A stretch of DNA of 64,000 nucleotides, from positions 535,836 to 599,835 of the forward strand of contig NZ_QFYR01000002.1 of NCBI RefSeq assembly GCF_003254705.1, written 5' to 3'. This DNA comes from Phenylobacterium deserti (GTDB taxonomy: Bacteria; Pseudomonadota; Alphaproteobacteria; Caulobacterales; Caulobacteraceae). Under the pieces are notes generated by a model. It had not been told where the DNA came from. It saw only the letters and a list, made by a program, of their open reading frames with translations, and did not search any database. The stretch's first letter is position 1. The number at the start of each line of letters is the position of its first letter. Shown here piece after piece: positions 30,259-38,983 of the stretch. Position numbers and translations under genes: made by a program.

Positions 30259-30299
30259 TGTAACGAAGCATTGCTTGGGCAAAAATCTTGCTCTGTTAG

Positions 30300-31664
<1,365 letters not shown>

Positions 31665-31738
31665 AGGGATGCAGAGGGTTAGCGCGTCGTTAAGCACGAT
31701 CGGGCAAAAGTCCGGCGCATCCTTCCGAGGGATTCGTC

Positions 31739-32035
31739 TTGCTCGCCCGTCTTCGTCCTTATCTGCCGACCGCGGCCCTCGCGTTCCTCATCTTCTACTT
31801 CGCGTTCCACGCCTTCACCGGGGATCAGGGGCTCCTGAGCTCGAGCAAGCGCGACGAGACGCTGGTTCAGAAGACCAAGGAGTTGGCTGCGCTCCAGGCG
31901 CAGCGAAACGATCTCGAGGCTCGCGCGAAGTTGTTGCGGGACACCTCTCTCTCCGCCGACTTGTTGGAGGAGAGGGCGCGGTCCCTGCTAGGCTTCGCCG
32001 ACCCAAGGGACTATGTGATCAGATTGAAGCCCTGA
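31739..32035 (+). CDS. FtsB/DivIC-family septum formation initiator
   Basis: The 98-residue bitopic membrane protein has a short cytoplasmic end, one hydrophobic helix (TAALAFLIFYFAFHAF) and a periplasmic coiled coil (LVQKTKELAALQAQRNDLE) ending in ARSLLGFADPRDYVIRL, the FtsB/DivIC pattern. Such proteins join FtsL and FtsQ in the divisome. Translation appears to start at TTG (31739): no in-frame ATG precedes it, and GAGGG at 31727-31731 lies exactly seven bases upstream. Its position between eno and pdhA is typical in alphaproteobacteria. Confidence 0.85.
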   Translation: MLARLRPYLPTAALAFLIFYFAFHAFTGDQGLLSSSKRDETLVQKTKELAALQAQRNDLEARAKLLRDTSLSADLLEERARSLLGFADPRDYVIRLKP

Positions 32036-32038
32036 GGC

Positions 32039-32076
32039 TGCCTTCGTGGCGGCCCGCAAAGGGCCCCAGGAAGGCA
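32039..32076 (+). promoter_or_regulatory. Imperfect 15-bp hairpin just upstream of pdhA
   Basis: The arms TGCCTTC…GAAGGCA (7 bp), TGG/CCA (3 bp) and GGCCC/GGGCC (5 bp) close on a GCAAA loop, with one G-G mismatch and one bulged C. It begins four bases after the ftsB-like stop and ends four bases before the GGAGGA ribosome-binding site (32081-32086) of pdhA. There is no T tract, so an mRNA-level role (processing, stability or translation control) is more likely than termination. Confidence 0.55.
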
Positions 32077-32089
32077 CCACGGAGGACGT

Positions 32090-33127
32090 ATGGCGCGTAA
32101 GCAGACCGGCATGTTCGGTCAGCGGAAAGCCGCGAGCGCCGATCAGCCCACGCCGGGCGTCGGCAAGGACGAGCTGCTCAAATATTACCGGGACATGCTG
32201 CTGATCCGCCGCTTCGAGGAGCGGGCCGGGCAGCTCTACGGCATGGGCCTCATCGGCGGCTTCTGCCACCTGTACATCGGGCAGGAAGCTGTCGCGGTGG
32301 GCGTGCAGGCGGTGAAGGAGCAGGGCGATCAGGTGATCACCGGCTACCGTGACCACGGCCACATGCTGGCCTGCGGCATGGACCCGCGCGAGGTCATGGC
32401 CGAGCTCACGGGCCGCATTGGCGGCTCGTCCAAGGGCAAGGGCGGCTCCATGCACATGTTCTCGATGGAAGCCGACTTCTACGGCGGTCACGGGATCGTG
32501 GGCGCGCAGGTCAGCCTCGGCACCGGCCTGGCTCTCGCCAACAAGTACCGGAAGAACGGGAAGGTCTCCTTCACCTACTTCGGCGACGGCGCGGCCAACC
32601 AGGGCCAGGTCTACGAGAGCTTCAACATGGCCGAGCTCTGGCAGCTTCCGGTGGTCTACATCATCGAGAACAACCAGTACGCCATGGGCACCTCGATCGA
32701 GCGCTCCTCGGCCGAAACGCGCCTGCACATGCGCGGCGCCTCGTTCCGCATTCCGGGCGAGGAAGTCGACGGCATGGACGTGCTGGCGGTGAAGGCCGCG
32801 GCCGCCAAGGCCGCCGAGCACGCCCGTTCGGGCAACGGTCCGTACATCCTCGAGATGAAGACCTACCGCTACCGGGGCCACTCCATGTCGGACCCGGCCA
32901 AGTACCGCACGCGTGAGGAAGTCGACGAGGTGCGCAAGACCCGCGACCCCATCGACCTTGTGGAAGAGATGCTGGAACAGCACGGCTACGCCGACGAAGG
33001 CGCCCTGAAGGCGATCGACGCCGAAGTGAAGCGGATCGTCGCCGACTCGGCCGAATTCGCCCGCACCAGCCCCGAACCCGATCCTTCCGAGCTCTACACC
33101 GACGTCTACACGGAGGCGCGCGCGTGA
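32090..33127 (+). CDS. pdhA: Pyruvate dehydrogenase E1 component, alpha subunit
   Basis: This 345-residue subunit of the alpha2beta2-type E1 decarboxylates pyruvate with thiamine diphosphate. The ThDP motif is in [20 protein letters not shown]…ENN; other family parts are [32 protein letters not shown], and the phosphorylation-loop region [21 protein letters not shown] strong GGAGGA lies just upstream of the ATG at 32090. The first ~20 residues are a polar extension. It overlaps pdhB by four bases (GTGA). Confidence 0.97.
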   Translation: MARKQTGMFGQRKAASADQPTPGVGKDELLKYYRDMLLIRRFEERAGQLYGMGLIGGFCHLYIGQEAVAVGVQAVKEQGDQVITGYRDHGHMLACGMDPREVMAELTGRIGGSSKGKGGSMHMFSMEADFYGGHGIVGAQVSLGTGLALANKYRKNGKVSFTYFGDGAANQGQVYESFNMAELWQLPVVYIIENNQYAMGTSIERSSAETRLHMRGASFRIPGEEVDGMDVLAVKAAAAKAAEHARSGNGPYILEMKTYRYRGHSMSDPAKYRTREEVDEVRKTRDPIDLVEEMLEQHGYADEGALKAIDAEVKRIVADSAEFARTSPEPDPSELYTDVYTEARA

Positions 33128-34554
33128 CTGACGTATTGATGCCCGCGCTCTCTCCGACGATGGAAGAGGGCACCCTCGCCAAGTGGCACATCAAGGCCGG
33201 CGACCAGGTCCGCTCCGGCGATGTGATCGCCGAGATCGAGACCGACAAGGCCACCATGGAAGTCGAAGCCGTGGACGAAGGCACGGTCGAGGCCATCCTG
33301 GTGCCGGAAGGCTCCGAGGGCGTGAAGGTCAACACCCCCATCGCCCGTCTCGCGGGTGAGGACGGCGCGGCCAAGGCCACGGCTTCCGGCGGCCCGGGCG
33401 CGACGGAAACCGACACCGTGTCCGGCCAGCCCTTCCAGAAGGAGCCTTCGGGCGACGAGGAAAAGAAGGGCCCGTCCGAGGCGCAAGCCGAACGTCCGGA
33501 AGGCGAGGGCCCCGCGGCCGTGCGTCCCGCGGCCGAGGCGCTCAAGGATCCGGAACTTCCGGAAGGCGTGAACCTGGTGAAGACCACCGTGCGCGACGCC
33601 CTGCGCGACGCCATGGCGGAAGAGATGCGCCGCGACCCGGACGTCTTCCTGATGGGCGAGGAAGTCGCCCAGTACCAGGGCGCCTACAAGGTCAGCCGCG
33701 ACCTCCTGCAGGAGTTCGGCGAACAGCGGGTGATCGACACCCCGATCACTGAGTACGGCTTCGCGGGCCTAGGCGTGGGCGCGGCGATGACGGGCCTCAA
33801 GCCCATCGTCGAGTTCATGACCTTCAACTTCGCCATGCAGGCGATCGACCACATCATCAACTCGGCCGCCAAGACGCTCTACATGTCTGGCGGTCAGCTG
33901 AGGACGTCGGTCGTGTTCCGCGGTCCCAACGGCGCCGCCGCCCGCGTGGCCGCCCAGCACAGCCAGGACTACGCCGCGTGGTACGGCCATGTGCCGGGCC
34001 TCAAGGTGATTGCGCCGTACGACGCGGCCGACGCCAAGGGCCTGCTCAAGGCGGCCATCCGCGACCCGAACCCCGTGGTCTTCCTGGAGCACGAGATGCT
34101 CTACGGCCAGGAGTTCGACGTGCCGGAAGGCGTCGACTGGGTGCTGCCGATCGGCAAGGCCAAGGTCCGCCGCGAGGGAACGGGCGTCACCATCGTCGCC
34201 TACTCGCGCATGGTCGGGCTGGCGCTCAAGGCGGCTGAAGAGCTGGCCCAGGAGGGGATCGAGGCGGAGGTCGTGGACCTGCGCACCATCCGCCCGATGG
34301 ACTACGCCACGGTCATCGAGAGCGTGAAGAAGACCAACCGGCTGGTCACCGTCGAGGAAGGCTGGGGCCCGATGGGCGTCGGCGCCGAGATCGCGGCCAA
34401 GGTCACGGAAGAAGCCTTCGACTACCTGGACGCCCCGCCCGCGCGGGTCTGTCAGGAAGACGTGCCGCTTCCCTACGCGGCCAACCTGGAAGCCCTCTCG
34501 CTGCCTTCGGTCGAGAAGATCGTGAAGGCGGCCAAGGCGGTCTCCTACAAATGA
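33124..34554 (+). CDS. pdhB: Pyruvate dehydrogenase E1 beta subunit with N-terminal lipoyl domain
   Basis: The 476-residue product has an N-terminal lipoyl domain (residues 1-80, lipoyl Lys in [16 protein letters not shown]), a charged Pro/Glu-rich linker to ~residue 140, then the E1-beta transketolase domain ([55 protein letters not shown]). A lipoyl domain on E1-beta is unusual among bacteria overall but is known in alphaproteobacteria. Translation starts at GTG 33124, inside the pdhA stop overlap. The lipoyl-domain DNA is nearly the same as that at the start of the E2 gene. Confidence 0.96.
   Translation: MTDVLMPALSPTMEEGTLAKWHIKAGDQVRSGDVIAEIETDKATMEVEAVDEGTVEAILVPEGSEGVKVNTPIARLAGEDGAAKATASGGPGATETDTVSGQPFQKEPSGDEEKKGPSEAQAERPEGEGPAAVRPAAEALKDPELPEGVNLVKTTVRDALRDAMAEEMRRDPDVFLMGEEVAQYQGAYKVSRDLLQEFGEQRVIDTPITEYGFAGLGVGAAMTGLKPIVEFMTFNFAMQAIDHIINSAAKTLYMSGGQLRTSVVFRGPNGAAARVAAQHSQDYAAWYGHVPGLKVIAPYDAADAKGLLKAAIRDPNPVVFLEHEMLYGQEFDVPEGVDWVLPIGKAKVRREGTGVTIVAYSRMVGLALKAAEELAQEGIEAEVVDLRTIRPMDYATVIESVKKTNRLVTVEEGWGPMGVGAEIAAKVTEEAFDYLDAPPARVCQEDVPLPYAANLEALSLPSVEKIVKAAKAVSYK
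33130..33357 (+). repeat. Lipoyl-domain repeat, copy 1 (pdhB)
   Basis: About 228 bases of pdhB are highly similar to 34749-34976 at the start of the E2 gene, in direct orientation. The longest identical run is 34 bases (33197-33230 equals 34816-34849). Most differences are at third codon positions. Confidence 0.85.
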
Positions 34555-34739
34555 GCCTGGGAGACGGCTTCTCCCTGAGGGCCCGCCGCTTCGACGCGTG
34601 CGCCGCCCGCAGGGGGACGTCGTCTCTCCACCATCAAGGGTCCGGATCGCAGGCGGCGCGCCGTCCGATCCTGATCCGTGTGGACACCGGAACCGGACGC
34701 CTTGCGGGCCGGACCGCAGCCCAACCGAGCAGCTGACGC
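34555..34739 (+). other. 185-base spacer between pdhB and the E2 gene
   Basis: This is the longest gap inside the pdh operon. It opens with a 6-bp hairpin GGGAGA-CGGCT-TCTCCC at 34559-34575. A 61-codon open frame at 34551-34736, whose ATG overlaps the pdhB stop (ATGA) and whose stop is next to the E2 start, spans it. Its translation is Arg/Ala-rich without recognisable motifs, so it is either a short unknown coupling peptide or chance. I do not call it a gene. Confidence 0.4.
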
Positions 34740-36104
34740 ATGCCTATCGACGTACTCATGCCCGCCCTGTCGCCCACCATGGAGGAGGGCACCCTCGCCA
34801 AGTGGCACGTGAAGCCCGGCGACCAGGTCCGCTCCGGCGATGTGATCGCTGAAATCGAGACCGACAAGGCGACCATGGAAGTGGAAGCCGTGGACGAGGG
34901 CACGGTCGAAGAGATCCTCGTGGCCGAAGGCACGGAAGGGGTAAAGGTCAACAGCCCCATCGCGCGTCTGAGCGGCGACGACGCGTCCACCGGCGCCGCG
35001 CCTGCCGCGGCCCCGGCGCCGGCCTCCACCGCGCCGGCCAAGCCGACGCCCGACACCGACAATGCCCGCGCCCAGCGCGAGCAGACCACCGATCCGGTCG
35101 CCAAGGGCGCTCCGGCCGCCAAGACGGAAGCCGCCACGCCGGCCCCCGCGGCGGCCAAGGCTCAGGGTGGTCAACGCATCTTCGCCTCGCCGCTGGCTCG
35201 CCGGCTGGCCGAGCAGAAGGGGGTCGAGCTTTCCGCCATCACCGGCACCGGCCCGCACGGCCGCATCGTGAAGGTCGATGTGGACAAGGCCCAGCCTGGT
35301 CAGGCCAAGGCTCCGGCCGCCGCGCCGACGCCGGCCGCCGCGCCGCAGGCCGCGCCCGCACCGGCCGCTGCGCCCGCTCAGGTCAAAAGCCTGGAGCAGC
35401 TCGGCATCGCGCCCGGCACCTACGACCTCATCCCGCTGGACGGCATGCGCAAGACGGTTGCGCGCCGCCTGACGGAAAGCTTCCGCGACATCCCGCACTT
35501 CCCGCTCACCGTCGATCTGGAGATCGACGAGCTGCTGGCCACCCGCGTCAAGATCAACGCCATGCTCGAGAAGCAGGGCGTGAAGGTCAGCGTGAACGAC
35601 CTGGTCATGAAGGCGGTCGCGGCGGCCCTGAAGCAGGTGCCGGAGGCCAACGCCTCCTACACCCCAGAAGGCATCGCCATGCACCACCACGCCGACATCG
35701 CCATGGCGGTGGCGCTGGAGGGTGGCCTGATCACCCCCATCATCCGCAAGGCCGAGACCAAGGGCGTGGCGCAGATCGCCACGGAAGCCAAGGACCTGGC
35801 CGCTCGCGCCCGGGCCCGCAAGCTGAAGCCGGACGAGTTCCAGGGCGGCACCTTCTCGGTGTCCAACCTCGGCATGTTCGGCATCAAGACCTTCTCTTCG
35901 ATCATCAACGAGCCCCAGGGCTGCATCCTGTCGGTCGGCGCCGGCGAGAAGCGCCCGGTGGTCAAGGGCGACCAGCTCGCCATCGCCACCGTGATGACCG
36001 TCACCCTGACCTGCGACCACCGCGTCGTGGACGGGGCGGTCGGCGCGCGCTGGCTGCAGGCCTTCAAGGCCCTGATCGAAGACCCGATCACGATGATCGT
36101 CTGA
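34740..36104 (+). CDS. pdhC: Pyruvate dehydrogenase E2, dihydrolipoyllysine acetyltransferase
   Basis: The 454-residue core subunit transfers the acetyl group to CoA. It has one lipoyl domain (1-80, Lys in [11 protein letters not shown]), an Ala/Pro linker, a peripheral-subunit-binding domain ([20 protein letters not shown]…[13 protein letters not shown], about 145-185), a second Ala/Pro linker, and the catalytic domain (225-454) ending with the active-site [18 protein letters not shown]. Gene names aceF or pdhC are used for this family. The first ten bases after its stop form the ribosome-binding region of lpdA. Confidence 0.97.
   Translation: MPIDVLMPALSPTMEEGTLAKWHVKPGDQVRSGDVIAEIETDKATMEVEAVDEGTVEEILVAEGTEGVKVNSPIARLSGDDASTGAAPAAAPAPASTAPAKPTPDTDNARAQREQTTDPVAKGAPAAKTEAATPAPAAAKAQGGQRIFASPLARRLAEQKGVELSAITGTGPHGRIVKVDVDKAQPGQAKAPAAAPTPAAAPQAAPAPAAAPAQVKSLEQLGIAPGTYDLIPLDGMRKTVARRLTESFRDIPHFPLTVDLEIDELLATRVKINAMLEKQGVKVSVNDLVMKAVAAALKQVPEANASYTPEGIAMHHHADIAMAVALEGGLITPIIRKAETKGVAQIATEAKDLAARARARKLKPDEFQGGTFSVSNLGMFGIKTFSSIINEPQGCILSVGAGEKRPVVKGDQLAIATVMTVTLTCDHRVVDGAVGARWLQAFKALIEDPITMIV
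34749..34976 (+). repeat. Lipoyl-domain repeat, copy 2 (E2 gene)
   Basis: This is the direct-repeat partner of 33130-33357. The two copies are 1.6 kb apart in the same operon; recombination between them would delete most of pdhB. Confidence 0.85.
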
Positions 36105-36114
36105 GGTGAGTGAG

Positions 36115-37515
36115 ATGGATTTCGACGTCATCGTCATCGGCTCCGGGCCGGGCGGCTACACGACTGCGATCCGGGCCTCTCAGCTCGGCATGAAGGCCGC
36201 CATCATCGAGCGCGAGAAGCTCGGCGGCATCTGCCTGAACTGGGGCTGCATCCCGACCAAGGCCCTGCTGAAGTCGGGCGAGGTCTACGAGACCCTCGAC
36301 CATCTGGCCGACTACGGCCTGTCGGTGGACAAGCGCGGCTTCGACTTCAGCAAGGTCGTCGATCGCTCGCGCAAGGTTGCCGCCCAGCTCAACTCGGGCG
36401 TCGGCTTCCTGATGAAGAAGCACAAGATCGAGGTGATCGAGGGCGTCGCCAAGCTCGAGAAGGGCTCTCCGGCGCCCAAGGTCGTCGTCGCCCTGAACGC
36501 CGGCGGCTCGCGCACCATCACCGCCAAGCACGTGATCCTGGCCACCGGCGCCCGGGCCCGCACCATCCCCGCCATCGGCCTGGAGCCCGACGGCGAGCGC
36601 GTGTGGACCTACCGTGAGGCCCTGGTGCCCAAGGCCGCCCCCAAGAGCCTGATCGTGATCGGCTCGGGCGCCATCGGCATCGAGTTCGCCAGCTTCTACC
36701 GCGCCCTGGGCGCGGAGGTGACCGTCATCGAAGCCCTGCCGCGCATCGTGCCGGTGGAGGACGAGGAGGTCTCCAAGACGGCCCAGAAGGCTTTCGAGAA
36801 GCGCGGGATTAAATTCCGCGTCGGCGCCTCGGTGAAGAAGCTGTCCAAGACCGGGCAGGGCGTCACCGTCGACATCGAGAAGGACGGCAAGGGCGAAAGC
36901 CTGCAGGCCGACGTCGCCATCGTCGCCATTGGCATCGTCGGCAATGTCGAGAACCTCGGCCTCGAGGCCCTGGGCGTGAAGATCGACCGCACCCACGTGG
37001 TCACCGACAGCCACGGGGCCACGGGCGTTGCCGGCCTCTACGCCATCGGCGACATCGCAGGCCCCCCCTGGCTCGCCCACAAGGCGGCGCACGAGGGCGT
37101 CCACTGCATCGAGCACATCGCGGGCCTCAAGCCCACCAATCTCACTAGCCCGATCCCCGGCTGCACCTACTCCAACCCGCAGATCGCCTCGGTCGGCGTG
37201 ACGGAGGCGCAGGCCAAGGAAAAGGGCCTCGCCATCAAGGTCGGCCGCTTCCCGTTCCGCGTGAACGGCAAGGCGATCGCGTCCGGCGAGACCGAGGGCT
37301 TCGTGAAGACCATCTTTGACGCCCAGACCGGCGCTCTGATCGGCGCGCACATGATCGGCGCGGAAGTGACCGAGATGGTCCAGGGCTTCGTCCTGGCCAT
37401 GACGTTGGAGGCCACCGAAGCCGAGCTCCACGCCACGGTCTTCGCCCACCCGACCATGAGCGAGTCCATGCACGAAGCCTCGCTGGACGCCTACGGGATG
37501 GTGCTCAACACCTGA
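36115..37515 (+). CDS. lpdA: Dihydrolipoamide dehydrogenase (E3)
   Basis: This 466-residue flavoprotein reoxidises lipoyl groups with NAD+. The FAD-binding motif IGSGPGGYTTAIRASQLG is at the N-terminus; the redox-active disulfide is in LGGICLNWGCIPTKALL; the NAD-binding GSGAIGIEFASFYRALG lies mid-protein; the C-terminal dimer domain ends with the catalytic HPTMSE. I prefer ATG 36115, with GAGGTGAG just upstream, over the GTG at 36106, which would overlap that ribosome-binding site. It completes the pyruvate dehydrogenase operon and is followed by an intrinsic terminator. Confidence 0.96.
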   Translation: MDFDVIVIGSGPGGYTTAIRASQLGMKAAIIEREKLGGICLNWGCIPTKALLKSGEVYETLDHLADYGLSVDKRGFDFSKVVDRSRKVAAQLNSGVGFLMKKHKIEVIEGVAKLEKGSPAPKVVVALNAGGSRTITAKHVILATGARARTIPAIGLEPDGERVWTYREALVPKAAPKSLIVIGSGAIGIEFASFYRALGAEVTVIEALPRIVPVEDEEVSKTAQKAFEKRGIKFRVGASVKKLSKTGQGVTVDIEKDGKGESLQADVAIVAIGIVGNVENLGLEALGVKIDRTHVVTDSHGATGVAGLYAIGDIAGPPWLAHKAAHEGVHCIEHIAGLKPTNLTSPIPGCTYSNPQIASVGVTEAQAKEKGLAIKVGRFPFRVNGKAIASGETEGFVKTIFDAQTGALIGAHMIGAEVTEMVQGFVLAMTLEATEAELHATVFAHPTMSESMHEASLDAYGMVLNT

Positions 37516-37540
37516 TCCATCGGCGACTGACCGACTGAAC

Positions 37541-37570
37541 AGGGGAGCGGCTTGCGCCGCTCCCCTTTTT
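37541..37570 (+). terminator. Intrinsic terminator of the pdh operon
   Basis: The perfect 10-bp stem AGGGGAGCGG / CCGCTCCCCT (plus one C-G pair at the loop) is followed by TTTT. It lies 26 bases after lpdA and just before the convergent gene at 37579. Confidence 0.93.
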
Positions 37571-37578
37571 CATGCCCG

Positions 37579-38910
37579 CTACTTCGCAGGCGCCGCCGGC
37601 GTGACCGCCGGCCCCGGCTCATAGCGAAGAGGAATGCGGATCTTGCCGCCAACGGTAGGCAGACCTTCGGACGTCCACGTGGACATCCGAAACTCCGATG
37701 CGACGCCCAGGGCCCGCTGGCCGACCCCGACGCCCGCAGGCTCTTCGCGCAGCGTCACGCAGCCGTCGAGGAAGCCTCGCTGCTGGACGGTGCACTCCAG
37801 CGTCACGCGGGTCACTCCGGCCTTGCCGCCCAGGTCGCCGAACGCCGCTTTGGTGGCTTCCGCGCTTGGCAGGCCCATCCACTCCGGTTTGCCCACCACC
37901 GGCTTCTCGGCGCTCAGCATGGCCGGCGTGAAGCTGAAGGGCAGGTGGACCACGACCCCGTTGACCGACTTGCCCTCCGTATCGACCGTCGGCGCCTGGA
38001 ACAGCCGGCTCAGGGAGCGCGCGGCCGCGGCGAAGTCGTAGCCGGGTGTGTCCTTGATCGTTGAGCACGAGTGCAGCTCGCCCTTGCGGTTCAGCGTGCA
38101 TTCCAGGGTCGCCGCTCCGCCGACACCCGCCGCCTTCGCCTTTGCAGGGTAAGCGGCGGCGACTTCGTCGACCGTCGGCGCTCGCGTCCAGACCATCACC
38201 GCCTGGGCCATGGAACGACCGCCCGATCCGCCTGTCGCACCGCCGGCCCACTTGAATCGGATGGGGATCCGAACCTCGCCCTCCACCGGCACGCCGTCCA
38301 CCAGGCGCGGCTTCATCAGCATCTGGGGCGTGAGCAGGATCGCAGCCTGGCCGAAGCCCTTGCCCGCCGGCTCTTCGGAGTCGGCCTGGCAGTTGGTCAT
38401 GCGTCCAAAGGTCGTCACCTTGCAGGCGACCACAGCATACCCGCCCAGGCCTTCCGCCCACGCCTCCTTGGGCCAGACCACCGCGATGTCGTTGGCGGTG
38501 GGGCGCTTAATCCAATCGTTCTCGACGACCTTGGCGAACGCCACATCCGGCTGCCCGTCCGCGGCGAAGGTGAACCGCAGCATCACGCCCGAGGCTTCGG
38601 CGTAGCCCTTGGCGAGCTTCTGCGGGGCCTTGCGGATATGGGGCGCCAGCGACACCGCAACGGGCGCGAGCCGAGCGTCCGCGCCGCCGACCGCTCTGGC
38701 TTCGCACTCGCTCAGCTCGCCGTTGGGCGTGGCCTTGCAGCCGAGCTCGATAAGTCCGCCTTGCCGCTGCGCCAGCGCCTCCGCGGGCAGCACCGCCTTC
38801 AGCTCGGCGGGCGTGGGCTTGCGAACCCACTCGGGCTCAGGCAGGGCCGGCGCCGCCGCAGCCCCCGTCGCAAACGTCGCCAAAATCAGGGATGCCAACC
38901 ACAAGCGCAT
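37579..38910 (-). CDS. Exported protein of four TonB-C-like repeats, each with a C-X10-C pair
   Basis: The 443-residue product has a signal peptide ending near Ala20, followed by four similar units of about 100 residues. Each unit opens with a W-x-x-x-P-(T/S) helix segment (EWVRKPTPAEL, DWIKRPTANDI, VWTRAPTVDEV, EWMGLPSAEAT), then a strand with two Cys separated by exactly ten residues: C58/C69, C163/C174, C271/C282, C373/C384. The pattern resembles TonB C-terminal domains but there is no TonB membrane anchor. The Cys pairs suggest disulfides in the periplasm. I cannot name a function. ATG 38910 with AGAGG eight bases upstream is preferred over GTG 38919. Confidence 0.75.
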   Translation of the reverse strand: MRLWLASLILATFATGAAAAPALPEPEWVRKPTPAELKAVLPAEALAQRQGGLIELGCKATPNGELSECEARAVGGADARLAPVAVSLAPHIRKAPQKLAKGYAEASGVMLRFTFAADGQPDVAFAKVVENDWIKRPTANDIAVVWPKEAWAEGLGGYAVVACKVTTFGRMTNCQADSEEPAGKGFGQAAILLTPQMLMKPRLVDGVPVEGEVRIPIRFKWAGGATGGSGGRSMAQAVMVWTRAPTVDEVAAAYPAKAKAAGVGGAATLECTLNRKGELHSCSTIKDTPGYDFAAAARSLSRLFQAPTVDTEGKSVNGVVVHLPFSFTPAMLSAEKPVVGKPEWMGLPSAEATKAAFGDLGGKAGVTRVTLECTVQQRGFLDGCVTLREEPAGVGVGQRALGVASEFRMSTWTSEGLPTVGGKIRIPLRYEPGPAVTPAAPAK

Positions 38911-38983
38911 GCACGCCACCTCTTCGGCTCCAGCTTGGCAGATCTACCTTCAGTGGAAAAGCGCCACGCCACTCGCACGGGGC

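Noticed and set aside
34551..34736. 61-codon frame between pdhB and the E2 gene as a definite gene
   Set aside because: The ATGA overlap is suggestive, but the translation is Arg/Ala-rich without structure or recognised homologue. Kept as a question, not called.
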